Positions 5,069 through 11,472 of a DNA stretch of 11,472 nucleotides are shown one piece after another. The stretch comes from Limivicinus sp963617275 (GTDB taxonomy: Bacteria; Bacillota; Clostridia; Oscillospirales; Oscillospiraceae), in assembly GCA_963617275.1 (NCBI GenBank), contig CAVENX010000007.1, forward strand, positions 1-11,472. Reading direction: 5' to 3'. The position numbers were made by a program, and so were the translations under genes. The notes below the pieces were generated by a model, which saw only the letters and a program-made list of their open reading frames with translations, made no database searches and was not told where the DNA came from. The stretch's first letter is position 1. Every line of letters starts with the position of its first letter.

Positions 5069-7159
5069 TTATCTGACGGAAAACAAGAGCTTGTCATAGC
5101 ACGGGAACGGCCAGCTCTTTTCGCCGAGCATCGCTTCCGCACTGTCGCTCAGGGCGCGAAGCTTTTCCATTATCGGGATGAGAGTATCCCTTATATATCC
5201 GGACTCTTCCACCGTTTCCAGCTTCTCCGCGGAAGCCACGGAAGCCTTGAGTTCGGCTGTCTTTTCCGTGATCTCTTTTCTGATCCTGCGAAGCTCCGCC
5301 GCGCTCTTCTCCTCGAACTCGATATCCGCACCGGCGAACACATCTTTCTGGGTCTTCGCGCTCTCCGCAAGCTCTTTTATATATTCGCCTATTGCCGGAA
5401 CGATGGAGCGGGTAAGCATATCGGACATTGTATTCGCTTCAATGATAACACACTTGCAGTAATTTTCAAGCTGTATTTCAAGCCTTGAATCAAGCTCTGC
5501 CTCGGAGAAAACGGACAGCCCCGTGAGCATATCCCTGTTCTTCTTGTCAAGCAGATGCACCATGCAGTCCGGCGTTGTGCGGAAATTGCACAGGCCCCTC
5601 TTCTCCGCTTCTTTGACCCACGCGTCCTCATATCCGTTGCCGTTGAAGATTATTCTCTTATGCGCTTTTATGGTCTTCTTTATGAGATCGTGGACGGCGC
5701 TTTCAAGATCGGCGCTGCTCTCAAGCTCATCGGCAAAGATGCGGAGCGTGTCCGCGACGGCGGAGTTGAGCATGATATTTGCACAGGCGATGGAGTTGGA
5801 CGAACCCAGCATCCTGAACTCGAACTTATTGCCGGTAAAGGCAAAGGGAGAGGTACGGTTCCTGTCGGTGGTGTCCTTGGCGAAAACGGGGATGGTGTCT
5901 ACGCCGAGTTTCATGAACGTCTTTTCGGCATCGACGTAATCCGCGTCCTCCTCGAGTGCGTCCAGAACCGCGGTAAGCTCATCGCCGAGAAAAACGGAAA
6001 CGATAGCGGGAGGCGCTTCGCTCGCGCCGAGACGGTGGTCGTTGCCCGCCGTGGCGACGCTTATTCTCATAAGATCCTGATAATCATCAACAGCTTTTAT
6101 GACCGCCGTCAGGAACAGCAGGAACTGCACATTGTCATGGGGCGTTCTGCCCGGAGAGAGAAGATTCTTGCCCGTATCGGTAGCCATTGACCAGTTGTTG
6201 TGCTTGCCGGAGCCGTTCACGCCGTCAAATGGCTTTTCATGCAGGAGACAGACAAGGCCGTGCTTTGAAGCAATGCTCTGCATAAGCTCCATAGTAAGCT
6301 GGTTATGGTCGGTGGCTATGTTGCAGCTTTCATATATGGGCGCAAGCTCATGCTGGGAGGGGGCGACCTCGTTATGCTCGGTCTTTGCGGGAATACCCAG
6401 TCTCCAGAGTGTCTCGTTAAGCTCCTCCATGAAGCTCTGCACACGGGGCTTTATCACGCCGAAATAATGGTCGTCAAGCTCCTGCCCCTTTGGCGGCTTT
6501 GCGCCGAAAAGGGTGCGTCCGGTGAAAAGGAGATCTTTTCTCTTGTTGAAGACTTCCTTGTCAATAAGGAAATATTCCTGCTCGGGTCCTACCATGGGGA
6601 TGACGCGCTTGGCCTTGGAATCGCCCAGAAGTCTGAGTATCCTCACGCCCTGTTTGCTCAGCGCGTCCATCGATCTCAGAAGCGGGGTCTTTTTGTCAAG
6701 CGCTTCTCCGCTGTATGAGCAGAAAGCAGTGGGTATGCACAGGGTCTTGCCCTTGATGAAAGCATAGGAGGTGGGATCCCACGCGGTATAACCGCGTGCT
6801 TCAAATGTGCTGCGCAGGCCGCCGGACGGGAAGCTGGATGCATCCGGCTCGCCCTTGATAAGCTCCTTGCCGGAAAACTCCATTATTACGCCGCCGTCGT
6901 CGCAGGGGGAAATAAAGCTGTCGTGCTTTTCCGCCGTGATGCCCGTAAGGGGCTGGAACCAATGGGTAAAATGCGTCGCGCCTTTTTTGACAGCCCAATT
7001 CTTCATTGCGGAGGCAACTTCATCGGCTATCTGTCTGTCAAGAGTGCTGCCTTCATTTATGGTCTGTATCAGCTTCTCATATGTCGCGGACGAGAGGACC
7101 GCTTTCATGACACGTTTATCGAATACATCGCATCCGAAAAATTCAGAAACATTACTCAT
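5069..7159 (-). CDS. glnN: Glutamine synthetase type III
   Basis: A 696-residue GSIII, close to the family norm of about 700-730 and much longer than GSI or GSII. It makes glutamine from glutamate, ammonia and ATP in the cytosol. Key motifs: GPEQEYF (191-197), HNEVAPSQHE (262-271), NGSGKHNNWS (315-324, ATP site), DRNRTSPFAF (432-441) and FEFRMLGSS (446-454). The C-terminal part is helical, with many Glu/Lys, as in the family. CCCCTTT on the plus strand at 7168-7174 gives AAAGGGG as the ribosome site. It is the first gene of the operon glnN-nadE-bioY-asnB and has a strong promoter that overlaps that of the divergent LysR regulator 2. GSIII lacks the classic adenylylation control of GSI, so control by LysR or a small protein is plausible. 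Confidence 0.96.
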   Translation of the reverse strand: MSNVSEFFGCDVFDKRVMKAVLSSATYEKLIQTINEGSTLDRQIADEVASAMKNWAVKKGATHFTHWFQPLTGITAEKHDSFISPCDDGGVIMEFSGKELIKGEPDASSFPSGGLRSTFEARGYTAWDPTSYAFIKGKTLCIPTAFCSYSGEALDKKTPLLRSMDALSKQGVRILRLLGDSKAKRVIPMVGPEQEYFLIDKEVFNKRKDLLFTGRTLFGAKPPKGQELDDHYFGVIKPRVQSFMEELNETLWRLGIPAKTEHNEVAPSQHELAPIYESCNIATDHNQLTMELMQSIASKHGLVCLLHEKPFDGVNGSGKHNNWSMATDTGKNLLSPGRTPHDNVQFLLFLTAVIKAVDDYQDLMRISVATAGNDHRLGASEAPPAIVSVFLGDELTAVLDALEEDADYVDAEKTFMKLGVDTIPVFAKDTTDRNRTSPFAFTGNKFEFRMLGSSNSIACANIMLNSAVADTLRIFADELESSADLESAVHDLIKKTIKAHKRIIFNGNGYEDAWVKEAEKRGLCNFRTTPDCMVHLLDKKNRDMLTGLSVFSEAELDSRLEIQLENYCKCVIIEANTMSDMLTRSIVPAIGEYIKELAESAKTQKDVFAGADIEFEEKSAAELRRIRKEITEKTAELKASVASAEKLETVEESGYIRDTLIPIMEKLRALSDSAEAMLGEKSWPFPCYDKLLFSVR

Positions 7160-7191
7160 AACTTCAACCCCTTTAAATTTTTATGTCAGCC

Positions 7192-7220
7192 ATTATAAAC
7201 GCTTGCAAAATGATAGGCAA
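7192..7220 (-). promoter_or_regulatory. Promoter of the glnN operon
   Basis: On the minus strand TTGCCT (7220-7215) lies 17 nt from TATAAT (7197-7192). The start should fall near 7185, about 25 nt before the glnN ATG. The element overlaps the divergent promoter of LysR regulator 2, so occupancy of one may affect the other. Confidence 0.65.
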
Positions 7221-7249
7221 ATACATATAATATTGCTGTATCCATACAA
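7203..7249 (+). promoter_or_regulatory. Promoter of LysR regulator 2 with a short palindrome
   Basis: TTGCAA (7203-7208) lies 17 nt from a perfect TATAAT (7226-7231). Just downstream TGTAT-CC-ATACA (7238-7249) forms an inverted repeat near the transcription start, a possible operator. The -35 region overlaps the opposing glnN -35. LysR autoregulation from such an overlapping site is typical of the family, but binding here is inferred. Confidence 0.65.
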
Positions 7250-7275
7250 AAAAGATATGACAGCGAGGTTTCGCA

Positions 7276-8187
7276 ATGGATCTGAGGACTTTATCGTACT
7301 TTGTCACGGTCGCAGAGGAACTGAATATAACGAAAGCCGCCGAAAAGCTGTGCATGAGCCAGCCGCCGCTGAGCAGTCAGATAAAGGGGCTTGAACAGGA
7401 GCTTAACACCGTGCTTTTTATCCGCGGCAAGCGGCACCTTCAGCTGACCGAATCGGGGCAGCTGCTCTACCGCCGGGCGAAAGAGCTTCTGAGCCTTGCC
7501 GACAAGGCGTCGTCGGAAATAATATCCATGAGTCAGGGCATGAAGGGTACTATCTCGATTGGACTTGTGGAAGGCTCCGCGCCGAACATTGCCGCAGAAT
7601 GGATAGCAGAATTTATAGAGAATTACCCGCAGGTGCATTTCCGCATAATGGACGGCAACAGCGACGAGCTTATAAGCAAGCTTCGCAGCGGGCTGATAAG
7701 TCTTGCGGTGATAACCTCACCGTGCGATCAGACGCTGCTCAACAGCTTCCCCGTCGGGACGGAAAAAATGACCGCGTTTATGAGCCGCGATAACCCGCTT
7801 GCAAAAAAAGAGGGCGGCACGATAAGCTTTTCGGAGCTTAAAGGTCAGCCGCTCATCGTACCCAGCAGGAAATCACTCATAGATATGATCTACAAATGGT
7901 TCAGGGAGGTGGACAGCGAACCGCGCATTGTATGCGAGATGGACAACTATCTCGACGTCGCGGCACTTGCGGGACGGAATGTCGGCATAAGCATTTTCCC
8001 AAAGACATCATATATCCTCAATCCCATGCTGGTGGCAAAGGAGATCGTCGATCCGGAGCGTGAGATAGAGTATCTTTTCGTGTGGCTGAAGGGCCGCCCG
8101 CTCCCAACGCTGGAGGAAGCGTTTATCGACCATGTAAAGCAAACGACGGAGGCAACAAATGCAAGGCATGATCCACTATCTATTTAA
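7276..8187 (+). CDS. LysR-family transcriptional regulator 2
   Basis: A 303-residue LysR-type regulator of normal length. The helix-turn-helix (residues 1-60, with NITKAAEKLCMSQPPLSSQI) is followed by an effector domain with GLISLAVITSP and NVGISIFPKT. GAGG lies 7 nt before the ATG. It is clearly paralogous to regulator 1 at 745-1674 over its whole length, including shared LIVPSR and SIFP segments, but is not a recent duplicate. It is divergent from glnN, with only 116 nt between the starts and overlapping promoters, so the glnN operon is its likeliest target. Its 3' end overlaps the YitT-type gene by 29 nt, so both are co-transcribed. The inducer cannot be read from the sequence. Confidence 0.93.
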   Translation: MDLRTLSYFVTVAEELNITKAAEKLCMSQPPLSSQIKGLEQELNTVLFIRGKRHLQLTESGQLLYRRAKELLSLADKASSEIISMSQGMKGTISIGLVEGSAPNIAAEWIAEFIENYPQVHFRIMDGNSDELISKLRSGLISLAVITSPCDQTLLNSFPVGTEKMTAFMSRDNPLAKKEGGTISFSELKGQPLIVPSRKSLIDMIYKWFREVDSEPRIVCEMDNYLDVAALAGRNVGISIFPKTSYILNPMLVAKEIVDPEREIEYLFVWLKGRPLPTLEEAFIDHVKQTTEATNARHDPLSI

Positions 8188-8776
8188 AAATGTAAAGCCG
8201 AAAAGCATACTGTTGATTCTTCTCGGCTCTGCGGTCACGGCGTTCGGGATGTACAACATACACGATGTATCCGACATCACGGAGGGCGGCATATTCGGGC
8301 TTGACCTGCTGCTTGAATACCACTTCGGCATCTCCCCCGCCTATACCAACCTTATTTTTACCGCGCTGTGCTTCTTTTTGGGCTGGCGGGCGCTCGGCAG
8401 GGATTTTATTGTCTGCTCTGCTTTTTCCACTCTCTCCTTTTCACTTTTTTACGCGATAATGGAGCGCACGCCGCGCATCTTCCCGCAAATCGCCGATCAT
8501 CCGTTTCTGGCCGCGCTCGCGGGGGCGCTGTTCGTCGGCGTCGGTGTCGGGCTTTCCGTCCGCGAGGGCGGGGCGCAGTCCGGCGACGACGCGCTGGCAA
8601 TGGCTCTGCATCACTACTTCGGGTGGAGCATGTCAGCCGTATATCTCATAAGCGATCTTGTTGTTCTGGCGCTCTCGCTTACCTACATACCGGTCAGGAA
8701 AATAATCTTTTCGCTGATAACCGTTGTTCTCTCGGGGCAGCTGATCGGGCTTATATCAAAAGGAAAAGCAAATTAG
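8159..8776 (+). CDS. YitT-family (DUF161) membrane protein
   Basis: A 205-residue integral membrane protein with about six hydrophobic helices. SDITEGGIFGLDLLL (near residues 38-52) and the later GGAQSGDDALAMAL resemble the repeated glycine-rich motifs of YitT/DUF161 proteins. The C-terminal soluble DUF2179 domain of longer YitT proteins is absent, so this is the short form. The ATG at 8159 is chosen because GGAGG lies 6 nt upstream, inside the end of lysR regulator 2. The 29-nt overlap suggests translational coupling to the regulator. The family's substrate is not established. A transport role linked to the regulator's effector is possible but unproven. The stop codon abuts that of the opposing gene. 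Confidence 0.8.
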   Translation: MQGMIHYLFKNVKPKSILLILLGSAVTAFGMYNIHDVSDITEGGIFGLDLLLEYHFGISPAYTNLIFTALCFFLGWRALGRDFIVCSAFSTLSFSLFYAIMERTPRIFPQIADHPFLAALAGALFVGVGVGLSVREGGAQSGDDALAMALHHYFGWSMSAVYLISDLVVLALSLTYIPVRKIIFSLITVVLSGQLIGLISKGKAN

Positions 8777-9487
8777 TCAGGGCGTATAATCAATGCCCGC
8801 TTTCCGCGCCTGCGCGCACAGCGCTCTTGTACCAAGCAAGTATTCCTTTCCGTCTTTTATAAAATGCGTGCCGCACTGCCGGAAGTCAAACGGCACCCTT
8901 TTGCGCACACACTGCTCACGCAGGGAAAGCACCCAAGCATAGTCCAGCGGCCTCGCGTCGCGGTCAGATTCGCCTCCTGCAAGAACCGCTTCTATACCGT
9001 CCAGATACCGCTCTATTTCGATAGGACCGATGAGCGGCTGGGCGGTAATTTGTTTGTGCTTTATAGGCAGTGTTTGGAATACGGAAAGTTTTCTGTCCGC
9101 GTTCGCCTGATTTTCAACGGTACAGCAGACGATCACGTTTTCATAGCCGCCGCCCCAATCGCCGGGAATACAATCCATAAACCGCTCGATCCGCTTGGTC
9201 AGAAAGAGAAAGGTACAGTCGGGACGCGCCGCCATGATCTTCCATGCCTCATTCCTCCACACATCGGCGTCCTCTATAAGAAAATCACTTGAAAAGCAGA
9301 CGTATACAAGCCCGGCCGGCATCTTATACTCACCGTTTTTCTTTTTTTCGATGGGTCGATAGAATTTCTCGCTCCGCACGACGAGATCGGTATCTACGCC
9401 GCGCTTCGCATCGCCCTTATGAATATAACAAAATTTGCAGCCGTCGCTGCATCTATGGCATCCTCGCCACGGTTCCCAAAACGCCAT
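8777..9487 (-). CDS. DUF5131 (phage Gp37/Gp68-like) family protein
   Basis: A 236-residue protein matching the DUF5131 pattern: N-terminal FWEPWRGC, a CSDGCKFC cluster (C13, C17, C20) of radical-SAM CxxxCxxC form, then FLTKRIERF, CCTVENQ, QPLIGPIE, LAGGESDRDARPLDYAWV and a C-terminal FRQCG segment. The family is often found in phages, but here there are no phage neighbours. The iron-sulfur and SAM chemistry is inferred from the motif, and the substrate is unknown. The gene has its own promoter and a weak AAGAAAG ribosome site. It ends tail to tail against the YitT-type gene with no bases between the stop codons, leaving no room for a terminator. Confidence 0.85.
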   Translation of the reverse strand: MAFWEPWRGCHRCSDGCKFCYIHKGDAKRGVDTDLVVRSEKFYRPIEKKKNGEYKMPAGLVYVCFSSDFLIEDADVWRNEAWKIMAARPDCTFLFLTKRIERFMDCIPGDWGGGYENVIVCCTVENQANADRKLSVFQTLPIKHKQITAQPLIGPIEIERYLDGIEAVLAGGESDRDARPLDYAWVLSLREQCVRKRVPFDFRQCGTHFIKDGKEYLLGTRALCAQARKAGIDYTP

Positions 9488-9524
9488 TGTCTTTCTTTCG
9501 CTTTCTCTGTTTTTAATTATAATA

Positions 9525-9553
9525 AGTATATCACAGCAAGTACGTCAGTGCAA
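9525..9553 (-). promoter_or_regulatory. Promoter of the DUF5131 gene
   Basis: On the minus strand TTGCAC (9553-9548) lies 17 nt from TATACT (9530-9525). The leader to the ATG at 9487 is about 30 nt. A TATAAT-like sequence is also present slightly downstream but without a matching -35. Confidence 0.55.
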
Positions 9554-9622
9554 TCGCGGCGGAGTGCCGTCACGGAGCGTTATGAAAAAATACTGAGTAT
9601 ATTATGGCTGTAAACGCAAAAA

Positions 9623-9654
9623 ATACCTCCATATGTCAGGTATAACGGAGGTAT
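9623..9654 (+). promoter_or_regulatory. Hairpin enclosing the ribosome site of the surface protein
   Basis: ATACCTCC (9623-9630) is perfectly complementary to GGAGGTAT (9647-9654), with a 16-nt loop. The right arm is the ribosome site of the gene starting at 9657. If the leader folds this way, translation would be blocked until the hairpin opens. I found no convincing promoter close upstream, only an AT-rich TATATT at 9598-9603. Confidence 0.5.
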
Positions 9655-9656
9655 AT

Positions 9657-11177
9657 ATGAAGTTAAGGCGTATTTTTGCGTTTCTGCTTGCAGGGACTTT
9701 TCTGTTTTTGTTTTCATCCTCCGCAAGCGCGGAGACTGTTGTCTGCAAGGTTGCGGACAAGGATTATTCTTCTCTTACACAGGCCGTAAAAGATGTTATG
9801 AGCGGCGCCGTCAGCGGTGAGATCGTCATGCTGACAGACGCTGAGCTTGACGTCGGCACGATCTCCGCCCCCGTAAGTATTTCCGGCGGAGGTTATAAAG
9901 TGACCTTTCCCGCACAGTCTGCCACTGAGGACGGCAGGCTTGACGTACACAGCACACTTTCCTTTTCAGATACGGAGGTTTTCTTCTCCAATCCCAAGAC
10001 ATGGAGCGTCGTTTTAGGCGGCAGCGGCGTGATCAGTCTCAGCGGCGGCAGCTCATGCACCTTTGAAAAAACAGGCATCTATTCCCTTGCCGGGGGCGAA
10101 ATACGCCTTGACGCGTCACAGCTCACAATGAAAAACATGGAGTATACCGCCATGATGGCGGAAGCTTACGGCAAGCTGTCGCTTAAAAACGGCTCCGTGT
10201 TTGCCATCTCGCGCCTTATGGATATCAACGGCATAACAGGCTTTGACATCAGCGTTGATAACTCGCGTTTTTCCGTGACGGAGTGCAGGAAGCAGGGGCT
10301 TGTCAAATGCAGCCTTTCCCTCACGAACGGCGCCGCCGCAGATATATCGCGCAACGGCATAGGCTACAATATGTATTCAAAAAACACCGCGGATATCAGC
10401 GGCAATTCAACGCTGACAATGGACGGCAACGGCTCTATGGCGCTGCTCATCCAAGGCAGCGGGAGCTTCAGCGTGCGCTCCGACGGGCACTTTTTCTGCC
10501 GCAATAACGGCCTTGCCCTTACCGGAAGCGATCTGGCAGCGCCGGAAAACGCGGCGATCAATATCGGCTATTTCAGCAGCGGCAGGATATATAAAAACGG
10601 CAGCTTCACCGTTTATGACAATGCCGAGGCTGTCATCTCCGGCAATCATTCGAGAGGCATCGTCAATTGCGGTACGGCAAAACTCGGCCGGGGCGCTTTG
10701 GTCACCGGCAACGGCATACCCGCCGAAAAAGACGGCGAGGATACGGGCGTCCCGACAGGCGGCGGTATATATAATCTCAATCACCTCACCGTTTCCGAGG
10801 GTGCGTTTGTAAACAACAACCGTGCCGTTGTCTCTGCTGACGATATTTACAATGCCGACGGTGCTTCCGTTGTTCTTGCGCATACCGGCGGACAGTTCCG
10901 TCTTGACCCGGGCATGGGCGGGTATAACTGCGGCGATAGTATTTCCGGCTGGTACGAAGACAACGAGGGGCAACGCTGGAATGCCCACGGGAAAGACATT
11001 TTTACCGTTCCTGTAAGCCCTGCGGAGTATTCCGCTCCTCTCGCCCTGAAGGCCGCTCACGGCGTGATACCGAAAACCGGCGATGAAGCCCCACTGGGCT
11101 TCGGCGCTCTGCTGTTGTCCTCTGTCGCGCTTCTGGCCTTAGTTTATACGACCTTTAAGCTTCGCAGAAGCAAATAA
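9657..11177 (+). CDS. Secreted, sortase-anchored, beta-helix-like surface protein
   Basis: A 506-residue protein. GGAGG lies 5 nt before the ATG at 9657, favoured over an upstream in-frame ATG at 9633. A signal peptide spans residues 1-25 (basic MKLRR, hydrophobic core, ASA cleavage site). The C-terminus is a cell-wall sorting signal: IPKTGD (471-476), a hydrophobic stretch, and the basic tail KLRRSK. The middle has many short repeating turns rich in Gly, Asn and Ser (for example ISGNSTLTMDGNG, GSGSFSVRSDG, NGLALTGSD), typical of a right-handed parallel beta-helix. I see no clear catalytic set, so binding or adhesion is as likely as polysaccharide cleavage. The sorting motif has I in place of L, common in Clostridia. 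No neighbouring sortase gene is seen. Confidence 0.85.
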   Translation: MKLRRIFAFLLAGTFLFLFSSSASAETVVCKVADKDYSSLTQAVKDVMSGAVSGEIVMLTDAELDVGTISAPVSISGGGYKVTFPAQSATEDGRLDVHSTLSFSDTEVFFSNPKTWSVVLGGSGVISLSGGSSCTFEKTGIYSLAGGEIRLDASQLTMKNMEYTAMMAEAYGKLSLKNGSVFAISRLMDINGITGFDISVDNSRFSVTECRKQGLVKCSLSLTNGAAADISRNGIGYNMYSKNTADISGNSTLTMDGNGSMALLIQGSGSFSVRSDGHFFCRNNGLALTGSDLAAPENAAINIGYFSSGRIYKNGSFTVYDNAEAVISGNHSRGIVNCGTAKLGRGALVTGNGIPAEKDGEDTGVPTGGGIYNLNHLTVSEGAFVNNNRAVVSADDIYNADGASVVLAHTGGQFRLDPGMGGYNCGDSISGWYEDNEGQRWNAHGKDIFTVPVSPAEYSAPLALKAAHGVIPKTGDEAPLGFGALLLSSVALLALVYTTFKLRRSK

Positions 11178-11472
11178 AACCATGGATTTTAGAAGTATCT
11201 GACGTCCATAGTAAGGACTGTCAAAAAAGTCCTCGCAGAGTTTTTTGCCCGCAGGCAAAAAAGTTTTGATCGTTTTCTCCGGCGGCATGTACGTCGGAGA
11301 AAACTCTGGGTCTGACGGGAAACGGATCCGCGCCGGTTTTTTCGGGCGGTTTTACGCCCGTACAGCGTTATTGCCCTTGACAATCCGCTCCGGAAAAACT
11401 GCCTTGCACATTTCAGCGAGAAATGTCAGAGATATTTCGTGTGCGGAGGACGCAGGCTTGCTGACGCAAGCC
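11178..11472. repeat. Hairpin-dense intergenic repeat region, cut by the right edge
   Basis: At least six inverted repeats lie in 295 bp: AGGACT/AGTCCT (11214-11219, 11228-11233), TTTTTTGCC/GGCAAAAAA (11241-11249, 11254-11262), TTTTCTCCG/CGGAGAAAA (11273-11281, 11295-11303), CGGGCG/CGCCCG (11343-11348, 11355-11360), CATTTC/GAAATG (11409-11414, 11420-11425) and GGCTTGC/GCAAGCC (11455-11461, 11466-11472). No gene with a ribosome site is visible. It resembles dispersed non-coding elements of Clostridia and is not the same sequence as the 255-520 mosaic. Confidence 0.6.
11214..11246 (+). terminator. Probable terminator of the surface protein gene
   Basis: AGGACT (11214-11219) pairs with AGTCCT (11228-11233), and six T follow at 11241-11246, seven bases after the stem. 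The T-run is also the left arm of the next hairpin, whose perfect 9-bp stem could terminate in either direction. It lies 36 nt after the stop codon at 11177. Confidence 0.45.

Noticed and set aside
3756..5099. A 447-codon plus-strand open frame antisense to bioY and nadE
   Set aside because: It lies wholly opposite genes with clear family motifs, its product is rich in Arg, Lys and His with no recognisable domain, and it starts without a credible ribosome site. Long antisense frames are common opposite GC-rich codons.
1697..7254. Shared 8-mers TGCAAAAT and CAAAAAAG in both lysR upstream regions
   Set aside because: They are AT-rich, their orientation relative to the lysR genes is reversed between the two regions, and chance matches are expected.
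8777..9487. Prophage remnant suggested by the Gp37/Gp68-like gene
   Set aside because: No integrase, capsid, lysis or repressor gene or attachment repeat is visible nearby.
11189..11383. Minus-strand 64-codon frame in the right-hand spacer
   Set aside because: It spans several hairpins, is dominated by Arg and Lys, and has no ribosome site or promoter.

Overview
The window looks like chromosomal DNA of a gut-type Clostridia, probably an Oscillospiraceae/Ruminococcaceae relative. The reasons are moderately GC-rich genes with AT-rich sigma-A type promoters, GGAGG ribosome sites, a type III glutamine synthetase, a wall-anchored protein with an IPKTGD sorting signal, and intergenic spacers full of hairpin repeats. 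I see no rRNA, tRNA, CRISPR array, transposase or phage module. This assignment is inference.

Layout. Positions 1-143: a minus-strand promoter, ribosome site, ATG and a strong terminator-like hairpin packed together, running off the left edge. 144-744: a gene-free spacer holding a mosaic of hairpins and short direct repeats. 745-1674 (-): LysR-family regulator 1. 1732-2100 (+): a small transcription unit divergent from it, with a good promoter, two near-identical 21-codon genes each with its own ribosome site, and a terminator. 7159 down to 2155 (-): a tight four-gene operon, glutamine synthetase III, NH3-dependent NAD synthetase, BioY biotin transporter subunit and glutamine-hydrolysing asparagine synthetase. 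7276-8187 (+): LysR regulator 2, a clear paralog of regulator 1, divergent from the operon and overlapping a YitT-type membrane protein gene (8159-8776). 8777-9487 (-): a DUF5131 (Gp37/Gp68-like) protein with a CxxxCxxC motif. 9657-11177 (+): a secreted, wall-anchored, beta-helix-like protein whose ribosome site lies in a hairpin. 11178-11472: a dense run of hairpins.

How the parts may work together. The operon centres on ammonia and amide nitrogen: GlnN makes glutamine, AsnB spends it, and NadE uses ammonia. It is bracketed by two paralogous LysR genes. Regulator 2 shares an overlapping divergent promoter region with the operon; regulator 1 shares one with the peptide unit. The most novel element is the pair of tandem 21-residue peptides. 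Residues 5-21 are identical between copies while the DNA differs only at silent third positions there, which points to selected protein products. Their function is unknown. A role as small protein modulators of nitrogen metabolism is a testable inference only.
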